Part shown: positions 24,446-35,271 of the stretch, piece after piece
How the letters are laid out: each line of letters starts with the position of its first letter
Position numbering within the stretch: position 1 is the first letter of the stretch
DNA from: Schistosoma mansoni
Taxonomy: Eukaryota > Platyhelminthes > Trematoda > Strigeidida > Schistosomatidae
NCBI RefSeq assembly: GCF_000237925.1
Contig: NC_031502.1
Location: 22,132,909-22,196,908, forward strand
Direction: 5' to 3'
Length of the DNA stretch: 64,000 bases
Translations under genes and position numbers: made by a program
The notes under the pieces: generated by a model
Seen by the model: only the letters and a program-made list of their open reading frames with translations
What the model was told of the DNA's origin: nothing
Databases searched by the model: none

Positions 24446-25329
24446 GTCTAAAGATAATATACGTTGTTAAGTTGATTTTGAGTACTTGTAGAGTTATAAA
24501 GGCAGTTATCATTCTCAGGTTACGGTAGATAAAAGCAGGTTGAATCAGTACAGTTGTGAATTCTTTGAATATTAAGTTTTCTTCAGAGTTCCTAACTTCT
24601 TCTATTCACAAATAGATTAATAAGGCTATTTTCTTAATTCTATTACTGATCCATTCTATTAAGTGCGCATACTTCCAGGTTTCATATTGCAATAAGAATT
24701 TTGCAGTCACTTGTAACTAGGACTTTTTTAATACGCTATTATATATCCTAACAACTGTCATCCAAAAAAATTTGAAGATTATTCCCAAATATTTGGATGC
24801 TCACTACAAGACCTAAGGGTTTTATATTTTATGTGTGGACGAGAATGACAATGATTGGTTGTTTTGCTGAATCAGACATTTGTAGATAGGATGACATGTG
24901 TTATATAGTCCCCTATCCTGATTATTATTGATTGACTATTCTTTGTTTTTGGATTGTCGGATTTTGGTGTGAAAATATATTGACGTTATAGTCAGGCTAA
25001 TTTCGTGTTCTTGATCTGAGTTGTGTTGAAGTCCTGTAGAATAGACACTGGGTGGGAATCTAGTGTAGATATTCGTCTAAGGTAAATTGACGTCCCACAT
25101 ACGTGTAAAAAGTAAAAAGACTGTTATAACAAAAAACCTTAGCGTTATAACAAGCATCCTACAGTTTCTAACAATATTCGATCAATATCAGGATTGTATA
25201 TATACCCACTATTGAAACAATTGTCTAGAACTTCTTGAATTTCACTGATGGTTTCAGTAAAATCAGTCATTCATGTAAACGAACTCTGAACACTCAATAA
25301 TACTTGAAAAAAGAAACAAAATAAAACAT
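24446..25329. other. No gene seen
   Basis: AT-rich sequence without coding signal or recognised repeat. Confidence 0.4.
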
Positions 25330-25661
25330 TAAATTCACTTAGTATTGTTTGGTTGAATCTTCCCATTGATGTTTTAGGACTGAAACTGGTCAGTCTCTAA
25401 TTGGGAATTGTGCATACTGTGAGTATCGCCTCGATATAGCCTTAATTCACAAGCATTACAAGCAAAGATGGATAGTGGCTAGCAGTGGAATCCAGGACAA
25501 TGCGCGTTTCGTCCTATTTGGGACTCGTCAGCTGGATTTACCTGCATCTCAGAGTTGATGTTCACTCTGGGACCTAGTACCTTTCGCTTCAAACACCATC
25601 GTGTTATCCACTCGGCCACTGAGTCCTGATAGCCACTTGCTTGTGCAATCGGGTGAAGTTT
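25330..25661 (-). mobile_element. Family A hammerhead SINE, near full length
   Basis: On the minus strand this has a tRNA-like head (A box region CTGAGTGGCC, worn B box), the hammerhead at 25489-25538, and the 3' body ending AAACAATACTAAGTGAATTT. It is the right-hand (upstream) unit of a head-to-tail pair with 25662-25848. Confidence 0.85.
25489..25538 (-). ncRNA. Hammerhead ribozyme (type I), core intact
   Basis: On the minus strand: helix I AATCCAG/CTGGATT (7 bp), core CTGACGA, helix II GTCC/GGAC with loop, GAAAC, a short helix III, and cleavage triplet GTC before CTGGATT. The helix III loop is three bases longer than in the usual ACGCGCGT form. All catalytic bases are present, so this is one of the best candidates for activity in the window. 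Confidence 0.8.
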
Positions 25662-25848
25662 AAATTCACTTAGTATTGTTTGTTTGAATCTTCCTATTGA
25701 TGTTTTAGAACTGCAACTGGTCAGTTTCTAATTGGCATATGTGCATACTGTGCGTATTGCTTCGATATAGCCTAAATTCACAATCATGGTAAGCAAAGAT
25801 GGATAGTGGCTAGCAGTGGAATCCAGTTTTACGCTCGTTTCATATTAG
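25662..25848 (-). mobile_element. Family A SINE, second unit of a tandem pair, truncated in the ribozyme
   Basis: It starts exactly where the previous unit ends (TTTAAATTCACT join) and breaks off inside the ribozyme near 25845. Confidence 0.8.
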
Positions 25849-25914
25849 AAAATTAAGATTTTACTCTAAAAATTTATTTTATTTAATCAATATTTTGCAT
25901 TTTGACATAAATAC

Positions 25915-26060
25915 AATCATAATACACACACTCACATACATGCACGTACACACACGCACATACATTCATATACTCAATATTACTAATCACTATTAATATA
26001 GATATATTTATCTGTATATAATATGTATGTATGTATGTATGTATGTGTTTCTATTTTGTA
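25915..26060. repeat. Microsatellites (CA-rich, then ATGT)
   Basis: ACAC/CACATACA repeats at 25925-25970 and about six ATGT units near 26023-26047, just downstream of the NPF stop side. Confidence 0.8.
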
Positions 26061-26150
26061 TTATCGCTCACTTTTGTAGGTTACTATTATTTTTTCTTTA
26101 TTTTTTTCTTTTTTGTTGTTGTGGTGGTGGTGCTGGTGTTATTATGATTA

Positions 26151-26301
26151 TTAATTTCTAAGGAAATTTTCATCACCATCATTATTATAATTGTCTATTA
26201 AATATTTTTGTAATAATTTTTGACGAAGATAATTATTAATTAAATCATTTTTCATTAAATCATTATTATCTTTTATAGGATTGTAGTTACGTTTACCAAA
26301 T
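26151..26301 (-). CDS. npf: Neuropeptide F precursor, exon 2 (C-terminal)
   Basis: On the minus strand a splice acceptor (AAAAAATTAG) is followed by A-TTT-GGT-AAA-CGT. Joined to exon 1 (57888-58180), whose last bases are AG in phase 2, this gives Arg-Phe-Gly-Lys-Arg: the final residues of the mature peptide, the glycine used for C-terminal amidation, and a dibasic cleavage site. The frame continues 45 residues as a C-terminal spacer (NYNPIKDNND...NFLRN) to a TAA at 26151. The NPY/NPF superfamily is known for an intron inside exactly this penultimate Arg codon, so the match is strong although the exons are 31.6 kb apart. No competing GKR-type acceptor was seen nearer to exon 1. Confidence 0.9.
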
Positions 26302-26398
26302 CTAATTTTTTAGTTGTTGAAGGGGGGGAAAGAAAAAAAAAGAAAAAAAACGATCAAGATAAAAATATGTGAAATATTATAGATTAATTGTGATTTTA

Positions 26399-26912
26399 TT
26401 TATTTTTATTTAAACACATAAATATTGGTACAATGAGGCACCAGATACATATGCACCACACAAGTCTCATTCGATTTGTGTGAGGGCTGTGATACTGTCT
26501 GGGTGCCCAGACTGAACCAGGTGGTTTTCTTAAGGGACCACACCCGGAGCCTTTGGTCTAAAGATCTGATCCACAAGGCAGTGGAGCACCGTGCGGAGAT
26601 GCAGTCTCATGGTAGCCCGTACCCAACGATTGATTCATACGCCATTTGTTCCCTCAGGATACTGGAGCCCATGTGCACCATTGGTTTGGAATCAGGGTTT
26701 TCCAACTACCCTAGGTGGATGCGCCGTGTCTACCAACCCGGTTAAAGCGCCAGACATTCGCTTTTCGTCCTTTCAATTTCGTAAACAACAGTAGTGCCAC
26801 GAGAAGACAGTGAGTAGAACTTCTCTGGCAGAGGCTATATATTCGTGGCCATTTCGAGAAGGAGAACGAACTCTCCCCACTCTCGGACGTACCAGGTCAT
26901 TTGGGGGCTAGG
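26399..26912 (-). mobile_element. Family D retroposon
   Basis: The minus strand runs from the GCCCCCAAATGACC-like end (26912) to the TTTAAATAAAAATAAATAAA tail (26399). Similar over its whole length to 16021-16538. Confidence 0.8.
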
Positions 26913-27074
26913 TTATTAGAATGTTATTATTAAGAATGAAATTATATGGCGCTATACTAAAAAAATTCTGGGGTACTATGTTTCTAAGTGTCGATTGTTT
27001 TTTTCCATACGTTTCCCTGTCTTAATAGATACGTTTTAATCAGTTAATTATGTTTGTTAAATGTATGTACACTT
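26913..27074. other. No gene seen
   Basis: Short AT-rich spacer. Confidence 0.4.
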
Positions 27075-27145
27075 ACGTTACTTACTTACTTACTCTCGTT
27101 ACTCCTAGTAGAGTATAGGCCACCGACCAACATTCTTCAACTTAC
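27075..27145 (-). mobile_element. SR2 LINE 3'-end scrap
   Basis: Minus-strand match to the last part of the SR2-type tail (GAATGTTGGTCGGTGGCC then TTAC repeats). About 70 bp. Confidence 0.65.
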
Positions 27146-27437
27146 GTGCTTTCATGAAGATTATTGTGATAAACTCAAAAAAGTATCATCGTAGTGGTTT
27201 GTATATTTCCTTTCTCTTTTGCCTTTCTTTTTTTTAAAAGAAATATAAGTTGGCATTGAAAGTCAATGTCATTAGTCCAAATATTCACAGGTACTTGCTA
27301 GTTGCTGTTGAAAGACTTTTATGAAATTCTTCAAGTTAAATCATTATAAGATGGGAATTTTGTTACAAGTTTATATGTTTTGTGCTTAGAATTTTCTCTA
27401 TGGTTAAATATGCGGTATTAAATGAAGAAAATAATAT

Positions 27438-27486
27438 TATATAGTTGAGATCATGAGTCAATTGAAGCTAGACCACCATGGATAAT
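27438..27486 (-). mobile_element. Family B SINE tail fragment
   Basis: Minus-strand copy of the family B 3' region (CCATGGTGGTCTAGCTTCAA...), facing the plus-strand family B copy at 28103 across the gypsy fossil and the gap. Confidence 0.65.
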
Positions 27487-27895
27487 CAATATGTATGAGT
27501 CGTATGTGCATAGTGAAGATAAAACGAGTCTGAGAAGTTGATTGAAGCGTAACACAATTTATCGTCTTAATTACAAACTCCGTTATGGCTAATCGCTTTA
27601 GATTTCTGGCAGCTTACATAGGAGCATGCCCACTCCCTCACGTCTTCACTCATACCAGGCCAGCGAAATTGTTCTGCTATGAGCTTGATGACGTCACGAA
27701 CACTCGGATGGGAAAGTTTGTGCGACGCATTAAAGACGTTGCGTCGATTATTCTTCGGAAAGATTGGACGATCCCAACCTGTAGATGTGTCGCACAATAA
27801 GGTTTCCTCACCTGTTCCCATCCGTTTAGTACAGAGTTTCAGGGTTGTGAAGATAACTCGTGCCGGTCAGTGTCTTCTTTTTTAAGCTGGGCGAG
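27487..27895 (-). mobile_element. Gypsy-type LTR retrotransposon, integrase fragment (fossil)
   Basis: The minus strand encodes the zinc-binding (H2C2) start of a gypsy integrase: HPSVRDVIKLIAEQF, WPGMSEDV and a CSYVSCQKSK block. Only this part of pol is present; LTRs, gag and the other pol domains are missing. It is a broken remnant. Confidence 0.78.
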
Positions 27896-27902
27896 TTTCA
27901 GA

Positions 27903-28102
27903 NNNNNNNNNNNNNNNNNNNNNNNNNNNNNNNNNNNNNNNNNNNNNNNNNNNNNNNNNNNNNNNNNNNNNNNNNNNNNNNNNNNNNNNNNNNNNNNNNN
28001 NNNNNNNNNNNNNNNNNNNNNNNNNNNNNNNNNNNNNNNNNNNNNNNNNNNNNNNNNNNNNNNNNNNNNNNNNNNNNNNNNNNNNNNNNNNNNNNNNNNN
28101 NN
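27903..28102. other. Assembly gap, 200 N
   Basis: Exactly 200 undetermined bases, probably a placeholder length. It falls between inverted family B pieces, where repeats would hinder assembly. Confidence 0.98.
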
Positions 28103-28295
28103 TTTCTGGTAGGTCCTGGGTTCGAATCTCGCGAGACGAGATCGTGGATGTGCACTGCTGAGAAGTCCTACAATAGGACGAAACGGCCGTCCACTGCTTC
28201 CAGGTATTCCATGGTGGTCTAGCTTCAATTGACTCATGATCTCAACTATGAAAATACTGAAATCTCCACAAAAACCCCCTCTGATGAAGAAGATA
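28103..28295 (+). mobile_element. Family B SINE, 5' part lost in the gap
   Basis: B box GGTTCGAATC, ribozyme region with a changed core (CTGAGAA for CTGAGGA), then the full 3' end through CCACAAAAACCCCCTCTGATGA. Confidence 0.82.
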
Positions 28296-28569
28296 ATAAT
28301 CAGTCAACAGAATATTGTCTGTTATGCAATGTTCGTTGAATTTTATCGATCGAATAGTATTGTCACTAAACTAAGTGAACTAGTATCAAGGTACTATTTT
28401 GGTTAGATCTTACATGGTTAGAGGCTTCTACATGAAGTGGGCACTGATGATATTTTCCTGAAAATCAAAATCTTTTCTCCATTCACCATTTAAATATTTT
28501 CTTAAAATAGTCAATGTAAATATTAGTCTAGTAGGTTTAATAAACGACAACAGTAGTGTATGATCGAGA
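28296..28569. other. No gene seen
   Basis: AT-rich spacer without recognised features. Confidence 0.4.
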
Positions 28570-28672
28570 GTGACTATGGTTAAAGCGCCGGACATTCACT
28601 TTTCATCTTCTCAATTTCGTAAACAACTGTAGTGCAGTAGGACTTCCCTGGCAGAGGCTAAGTACTGTGGTT
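28570..28672 (-). mobile_element. Family D fragment
   Basis: Minus-strand match to the family D segment around GCGAATGTCCGGCGCTTTAA; about 100 bp. Confidence 0.65.
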
Positions 28673-29036
28673 GGTACAAATCTGATCTCAAGGTATAAAG
28701 TACCGAGGGTTTATTTGGATTTCTACATTAGACTATAAAAACTACGTAATTTAGAAAAAAAGTGGGATGAGCAAAAACAAACAAAGTAGCATCATGAAAA
28801 GAATGGTCATGATTCCTGAAAATACACAATAGAACATTATCCTCTATAAATCAAGTGACGAACACAAAAAGACAACAACAAAAACGAATGAATGTAAAAT
28901 GAGAGAATAACTGATCATCTATATAAATGTGGAATATAAAATGAACATCATTAAAATGTGTGTATTATGGTCTAGTGATATGCAACGAAATCTTAAGTTT
29001 TGTGGTACATTTAATATACAACACTTCTGACATTAG
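28673..29036. other. No gene seen
   Basis: AT-rich spacer without recognised features. Confidence 0.4.
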
Positions 29037-29318
29037 TCGGAACGTGATGGCGTTTGTAGCGAACGGTACTGGGTTCGAGTCCCAGAGTGAACATCAATTC
29101 TGAGGTGCAGGTGCATCCAGCTGACGAATCCCATATAGGATAAAACACAATTCCTGGATTCTATTGTTATCCGCTATCCATCTGTGCTTACCATGCTTGT
29201 GACTTAAGGCAATATCGAGGCAGTCCGCACAGGATGCACATATGACAATAAGGGACTGATCAATTTGCAATCCTAAACATCAATGGGATGATTCGATCAA
29301 ACAATACTAAGTGAATTT
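29037..29318 (+). mobile_element. Family A SINE, dead-ribozyme subfamily
   Basis: tRNA-like head with B box GGTTCGAGTCC, core CTGACGA, but the GAAA strand reads ATAAAACAC and the cleavage triplet is lost. The 3' body ends AAACAATACTAAGTGAATTT. Confidence 0.82.
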
Positions 29319-30107
29319 CACAGATCAATAGTTTTACGAACTAGTTTCTTGTGTTAGATACTTGAATATTTGATAATATATTGCTGTGATAACCTATAGT
29401 TTGGTTTTTGAAGGGAAGGTGTGAGACATATTTTTCCACGATACATGAGAAATTCTTTTAAAACAAATATAATCAGTCTATGCATAATTTCATAGATACC
29501 ACTGTACAGTCACAATTGATTGATCACTGGGTAGTGATCAATGTCGTGCGTGTCAAGTCCTTCTTAGTGCTGATCGAATGCTATCGATCAAGTTGCAATG
29601 TGGCCACTAGTCTAGATGGCTCGACACTGCGTGCACTATGTTGAGATGAGATGGTGGTTGAAAGTGGTCAACAGGAAACCCTGTACAGTATACGAAAACA
29701 GACCTCTTATTTCTCAATTGTAATTCTACAATATATTGAATTTAGTTGCCTGTTATTATGTACTTGTAAACTGATACCAAGAGATCAGTATTCAACAGAC
29801 TTATTCATTCATATTTTGTGAGTTAACTGTAACATTTGCTTAAATATTAAAAATACCAAAAGGTCTGTAAGGTACTTTGTAAGTTGTATGCTTCAGTAAG
29901 AATTTGTTTTATTATATAGTTATTCGTTTTAACTAACACCCTTGAGATTGGGGTGTCTTGTATTCAGTCAAATATAGGATTTTGAATATTTACAGTTTTG
30001 GAGTGTCAAAGGGTCAGGTGAAATGGCCATATGGATTCCATTAATTTCTCCAGCTAATGTTGTCTACTTTAAAATCTAATAAACCTAAGGTATCCGTCTT
30101 AAAAGAT
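29319..30107. other. No gene seen
   Basis: AT-rich spacer without coding signal. It ends in the 9-base target-site copy TGGTAATTA (30108-30116). Confidence 0.4.
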
Positions 30108-30116
30108 TGGTAATTA

Positions 30117-30455
30117 TCAGAAAGGGGTTTTGGGAAGATTTTATTAATTTAATAGTTGAATTCATGAGTCGATTTGAGATAGACCACAATGAAAAACCTG
30201 GAAGCACTGAACGACCGTTTCATCCTAGTATGGAACTCCTCAGCAGTACGCACCCACGATCCCGCACGTGGGATTCGAACCCAGGACCAATCAGTGTCGT
30301 GCGCGAACGCTTGACCTTTAGACCATCAAGCCGGCATCCAACGGTATTAGTGTCTAAATTCAACCAATTCACGGAATTGTGCGACCATCCATCAGTCTTT
30401 CCAGGTTTTCCATGGTGGTCTAGCTTTAATCAACTCATGAGTTCAATTATTATAA
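30117..30455 (-). mobile_element. Family B SINE with inverted tail segment, 9-bp TSD
   Basis: Flanked by TGGTAATTA (30108-30116 and 30456-30464). Minus-strand body: the 3' end at the left (TCAGAAAGGGG), ribozyme near 30210-30255, B box, A box and upstream part. From about 30385 a plus-oriented copy of part of the tail is attached (GTCTTTCCAGG to TTCAATTAT). Confidence 0.88.
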
Positions 30456-30465
30456 TGGTAATTAC

Positions 30466-30690
30466 TCACAGGATCCAAACAAAAGCTGAAAAATAGCCAA
30501 AACCATTTCAGCTAGTTAGTGGGTTTTTTAAATCCTATTAATGTCGGTAAGTCGACACATTTCTTGAATTTATAGAATCGCATTTGTGAAGATCTTAAAT
30601 AATTACGAATTTTGTCGGCCTATTTAAACAGTTTCTGAACTTCAGAATTACTTGTAATCAAACAAGTATGTTTTGATTTCTGTAAATAAT
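30466..30690. other. No gene seen
   Basis: AT-rich spacer. Confidence 0.4.
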
Positions 30691-31034
30691 TATCAGAAAG
30701 GGGTTTTTTTTTATAGAGATTTAGTATTTTCATAGTTGAAAGCGGTTTGTCAATTGAAGCTAGACCACCAGGGAAAACCTGGAAAGACTGGATGGCCGTT
30801 GGTGAACGGTTGCTCAACTTCGTGGATTGGTTGGAGTTAGACATAAACACCATCGGATGCCGGCTCAGTGGTCTATCGCTTAAGTGCTCTGGCGCGAGAC
30901 TGGTAGGTCCTGGGTTCGAACCAGTCGTGGATGCGCACAGTTGAGGAGTCCCACAAGAGGACGAAACGGCCGTCCAATGCTTCCAGGTTTTCCATGGTGG
31001 TCTAGCTTCAAATGACTCACGCTTTCAATCGTTT
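30691..31034 (+). mobile_element. Family B SINE with long inverted tail at the left
   Basis: 30691-30792 is the reverse complement of the family's 3' end, reaching just past the ribozyme cleavage site. The sense element follows from TTGGTGAACGG: A box, B box GGTTCGAACC, ribozyme with core TTGAGGA (first base changed), and a tail to CTTTCAATCG. Confidence 0.85.
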
Positions 31035-31599
31035 AAATAAACTAATTAACTAGTTTTATAGACGTCATTTTATTTGTTTGATATTCATGTTCTTTAGGTT
31101 AGTTGTCTTCTAGATAGTCGACATCGTATGCATTCCCTGTTAGAGCATAACAGACACAGGTATCAATTTGTGCTTTATTTTCCAAAAAGCTGGATAAGAT
31201 CCATTCCGATTGATATAGGTCAATCTAATTAATGGAATGAATGATAAGGATACTATACGTTTAGATTTAATGACGTATGACAACAAACAAAAGAATCTAT
31301 CTATGGCTGTAGGCTCGACTCTTCAAAATAAGCGAATGTTTCAAAATAATACGCTTTTAATGAGTGATAGGAAATACAAATAACATAATGAATAAACAGA
31401 TTTAGAATGGTATTTAATACCTGACTATGCCACTGATGATATTTATTACCCATTTCAAGATAAAACCAACAGTTTAATCATATACTACTATATAGTTAAT
31501 ATTTTAACCGATATTTTAAACACTATTGAATCTATTCATTACATATACAGTGGTTTTAACAACAATCAATCAATCAGCTTTCTAACCTTTCTTCACTTA
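31035..31599. other. No gene seen
   Basis: AT-rich spacer without recognised features. Confidence 0.4.
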
Positions 31600-31875
31600 A
31601 TTCATTTTGTGTCAGTTAGGTAAAGTCATTGAGCTTCAAATCCCATTGCATCATCTTATCCACTTATCTACTGAGTCCTGATAGCTACCTGTTTGTGCAA
31701 TGTAGGGAAGTTTAAATTCACTTGGTATTGTTTATTTGTATCTTCCCATTGTTCTGTGTGGACTGCCTCGATATAGCCTTAAGTCATAAACTTTATAAGC
31801 AAAAAGACTGTTCAATTACAGTCCTACACAACAATAGGAATATATAAGCAAATAGTACCAAATGAATTTAAAATC
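31600..31875 (-). mobile_element. Family A SINE remnant with inverted end
   Basis: Worn head region (GAGTCCTGATAGC...) and 3' body on the minus strand, then a short plus-oriented piece of the same 3' end (CAGTCCTACACAACAATAGG). The ribozyme is absent. Confidence 0.6.
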
Positions 31876-32241
31876 TGAGAATGTTTCCATGCCAATTTCA
31901 TACCTTCTTTTTTGTAGGGAATTAAAACATTTCCCCCCCTTGATTTAATATTTTTTTAATGGGATTGAAATCAATTTGTTTTATCTATTTAAACATTACT
32001 GGGTTGAAATTAATTTTTCTTTATTTATTATTTACATAGATGAATTAATGAATATACATTAGTATTATCAAGGATATATAGATTTATTTTCGTCGAAGAA
32101 TCGTTTCTTTTTGGTCTGGAAAAAAATATGATCCAAAATATGAAAATGATATGGTAACTTGGATATGGAAATAAATTTACTGCTTCGACAGACCAGCTAA
32201 TCTAAGATTAATTTAGGATTGCTGTAATCAGATATGAAATA
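31876..32241. other. No gene seen
   Basis: AT-rich spacer. AAATA at 32237-32241 is the target-site copy of the next LTR. Confidence 0.4.
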
Positions 32242-32593
32242 TGTTATATCTAGAGCTCTGATTCTTGCTATGCCGCGTACTACTAGACTACTTGAACGAT
32301 CGAACCCGCAACGTCGCAAGAAAGAAGACAGAAGACTAGTAAGAAGGAATTTCATTCCCCAACCAGTGTCAAGTATAGGACAAAAATCTCATATATTTAT
32401 AGTTTTCTGGTTGAAAGTAAATCATCATTTCAGACAGCCAATAGGCACATTGGGGGTCCTTATTATTCATCCAATAGAGAAGCTACACACCGACATTCTA
32501 GAATGTTCCTCCGGCGGTGATTGGATGGAATGCCTTCGGCTCTTTCTGGGCTTCTTGAGACTTTCTTGAGTTTGCCAACGAGCCGCCCTTACA
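32242..32593 (-). mobile_element. Solo LTR, gypsy-like family 1 (fossil)
   Basis: Minus-strand copy of the LTR at 11668 and 22217, flanked by 5-bp AAATA repeats on both sides. No coding part. It appears complete from end to end. Confidence 0.78.
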
Positions 32594-32598
32594 AAATA

Positions 32599-33164
32599 TG
32601 AAACAGTTTCAAACTTGTATGAGAATCTATGCACTTTCTTATATAGAGTTAAGATGGTGTCGACTGAATTCGATTAATCCATATACAGAGCGTAACAAAA
32701 ATGATATTTGTTATTATTTAGTAAATGATTATTACAAATAGTTATGCTCTGAAAGATGTCAACCAGGACTCTAATTGATGAATAATAATGTTTCTACCTA
32801 TCACATTGGGTTATACGTGTTAGAAACTCATGTGAAAAATCAGTTTCTTCAAGACTACAGAAACGATTTGTTGACGTCTAATCAACTGGAACGAATTATA
32901 CGTTTAAGTTTCTCCCTAGTTGGTTGCTTTCAATTGCTTATCTTTGAAACAAAATATGCTGTCATATGAAGTCGCATAACCAAGTGAATACACTTTAATT
33001 CGGATAATCGAAAGTGTTAGGCACGAAGAGATTAATACGCATAACTTTAGTTAATGCTAAAGGATTATTCCATTTGTCTTGTATACAATTTTTAATTTTA
33101 TGATTTTTTTTTGAAGATAAAAGTATCATTTACTGATAACTCCTTAAAAACCTGATAAATTTAA
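32599..33164. other. No gene seen
   Basis: AT-rich spacer. The 64-codon frame at 32775 has no recognisable feature. Confidence 0.4.
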
Positions 33165-33820
33165 AGCGAAGATGGATAGCGGATAACAATAGAATCCAGT
33201 AATTGTGTTTTATCCTGTTTGGGACTCGTCAGCTGGATGTACCTGCTCCCAAAAGTTGATGTTCTTTTTGGGACACGAACCCAGCACCGTTCGCTTCAAA
33301 CCGCATCGCGTCATCTTATCGAATTAGCTACTGAGTCCTGATAGCCACTCATTTGTGCAATGGGATAAAGTTTAAATTCACATGGTATTGTTTAGTAGTA
33401 TCTTTCCATTGTTGTGTAGGACTGCAATTGATCAATCTCTTGTTGGCATATGTGAATCCTGTGCGGACTGCCTCGATATTGCCTTAAGTCACAAACATTA
33501 TAAGCAAAGATGGATAGTGACACAAGCAAGTGGCTGTTGGGACTCAGTAGCTAATTGGTTAACGTGATGGCGTTTGTAGCGAATGGTACAGTGTTCATGT
33601 TCCAGATTGAACATCAATTCTGAGATGCAGGTACATTCAGCTGACAAGTCCAAAACAGGACAAAACGCTCATCCCGCATTCCACTACTAGCCACCATCCA
33701 TCTTTGTCTAGAATGTTTTTGACTTAAGGCAATGCCGGGGCAATCTGGCACAGGATGTACATACGTCACTAAGAGACTGATCAATTAAAGTTTCAAACAA
33801 GTAATACAAAATGAATTTTG
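33165..33820. mobile_element. Family A composite: two minus units then an inverted plus unit
   Basis: 33165-33370 is a minus-strand unit with a dead ribozyme (ATAAAACAC in place of the GAAA strand). 33371-33515 is a minus-strand 3' body. From about 33516 (ATAGTGACACAAGCAAGTGG) the sequence turns to plus: head, ribozyme with changed core (CTGACAA, CAAAAC) and body to 33820. Confidence 0.8.
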
Positions 33821-33826
33821 TAAGAA

Positions 33827-34030
33827 TTTTAAGTAGGGGGTTTTTGTGGAGATTTAGTATTTTCATAGTTGAAAACGTGAGTCAATGGAGGTCCTGGATG
33901 CGCACTGCTGAGGAGCACCATAATAGGACAAAACGGCCATCCAGTGCTTCCAGGTTTCCCCTAGTGGTCTAGCTTCAATTGTCTCATGATTTCAACTCTG
34001 AAAATACTAAATCTCCACAAAACCCACCTT
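33827..34030 (+). mobile_element. Family B SINE, first unit of a head-to-tail pair
   Basis: An inverted tail piece (33836-33895) joins the sense part at GAGGTCCTGGATGCGC. The ribozyme is worn (GAGCACC, CAAAAC). It ends CCACCTTCTGATAATAATAAT and runs straight into the next copy. Confidence 0.8.
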
Positions 34031-34425
34031 CTGATAATAATAATAATAATCATGTGCTCACTAGTGACTGACTTCGAGAGGTAAATCCAGGAGTTCTAGT
34101 GAGAAGCAGTAACCAGTGGAGTTCAAACTACGTCTGTTGTGAGATAGGAACTCACTGAATACATATGGTGAACGGTTGCTCAACTTCGTGGATTGGTTGA
34201 AGTTAGACATTACCACCCCTGAATGCCGATTCAGTGGTCTATCGTTTAAGTACTCTGACGCGAGATTGGTAGGTCCTGGGTTCGAATCTCGTGAGTGAGG
34301 GATCGTGGATGCGCACTGTTGAGGAGAATCATACTAGGACGAAACGGCAGTCCAGTGCTTCCAGGTTTTCCATGGTGGTCTAGCTTCAATTGACTCACGC
34401 TTTCAACTATGAGAATTTTAAGTAT
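34031..34425 (+). mobile_element. Family B SINE, second unit, near full length
   Basis: It starts with the long upstream part (CATGTGCTCACTAGTGACTG), then A box, B box GGTTCGAATC, ribozyme core TTGAGGA (first base changed) with GAAAC and GTC kept, and tail to CTTTCAACTATG. It is the downstream member of a dimer whose ribozymes lie about 420 bases apart. Confidence 0.85.
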
Positions 34426-34769
34426 TATAACCACATTTTATCAATAAATAGAATGTTTCATTTACTATTTATTTGTTTATTATTACTAATTTAATCTTGA
34501 ATACAATAAAGGTTTGTTTATTTTATTGAATCTTATAATATAAATAACAATAAAGGTTGTTTGTTATTACAAACAATGAATATACTTATTATTTAATTGT
34601 TTATAAATGAATTAAAACAAGAAAAGTATAAATCATTTATGAATATACCTGACTTATTTATTGTTATTTTCAAGATGACAGCTTGTTGTTTATTTACATT
34701 AATATATTGTATTTAGTTTAATTGTTTGATTAAAATAACTTTTTACTATAATGAATGAATAAATATAGG
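34426..34769. other. No gene seen
   Basis: Very AT-rich spacer; TATTTCTTG at 34770-34778 is the next element's target-site copy. Confidence 0.4.
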
Positions 34770-34778
34770 TATTTCTTG

Positions 34779-35142
34779 AAGTTCTAGTTAGAAGAAGTGA
34801 CCAGTGGAGTTCAAACGGATCTGTTGTGAGATAGTAACTCAATGAAGACAATGGTGAAAAGTGGTTTGATTTCGTGAATTCGTTGAATGTAGACATTAAC
34901 ATCCTTGGATACTGGCTCATTGGTCTAGAGGTTAAACGTTCGCGCTCTAGACTGATAGGTCCTGGGTTCAAATCTCGCAGGGTGGGATCGTGGATGCGCA
35001 CTGTTGAGGAGTCCCACAATAGGATGAAATAGTCGTCCAGTTACATCCATGTTTTCCATGGTGGTCTAGCTTCAATTGACTAATGAACTCAACTATTAAA
35101 TTACAATATTATCCATAAAAATCCCTTTCATAGAATAATAAA
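34779..35142 (+). mobile_element. Family B SINE, full-length monomer with 9-bp TSD
   Basis: Flanked by TATTTCTTG (34770-34778, 35143-35151). It is 364 bp from AAGTTCTAGT to CCCTTTCATAGAATAATAAA without inversion, so it shows the normal unit: upstream part, A box, B box GGTTCAAATC, ribozyme (TTGAGGA, GATGAAAT, GTC kept) and tail. Confidence 0.9.
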
Positions 35143-35151
35143 TATTTCTTG

Positions 35152-35271
35152 GTAATTTATTCTAAGTTAGAAGAATAAATATGATTGGAAATTAAGAATT
35201 AACTATTTGAATATAGGAATCAAACGGTAACTATTTCATTGTAATTTGATACATTTCAACAGTCCATACCT
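35152..35271. other. No gene seen
   Basis: Short AT-rich spacer. Confidence 0.4.

Noticed and set aside
28103-34425. Calling every family B ribozyme functional
   Set aside because: At 28103 the core reads CTGAGAA, and at 30691, 34031 and 34779 the first core base is T; these bases are needed, so activity is unlikely there.
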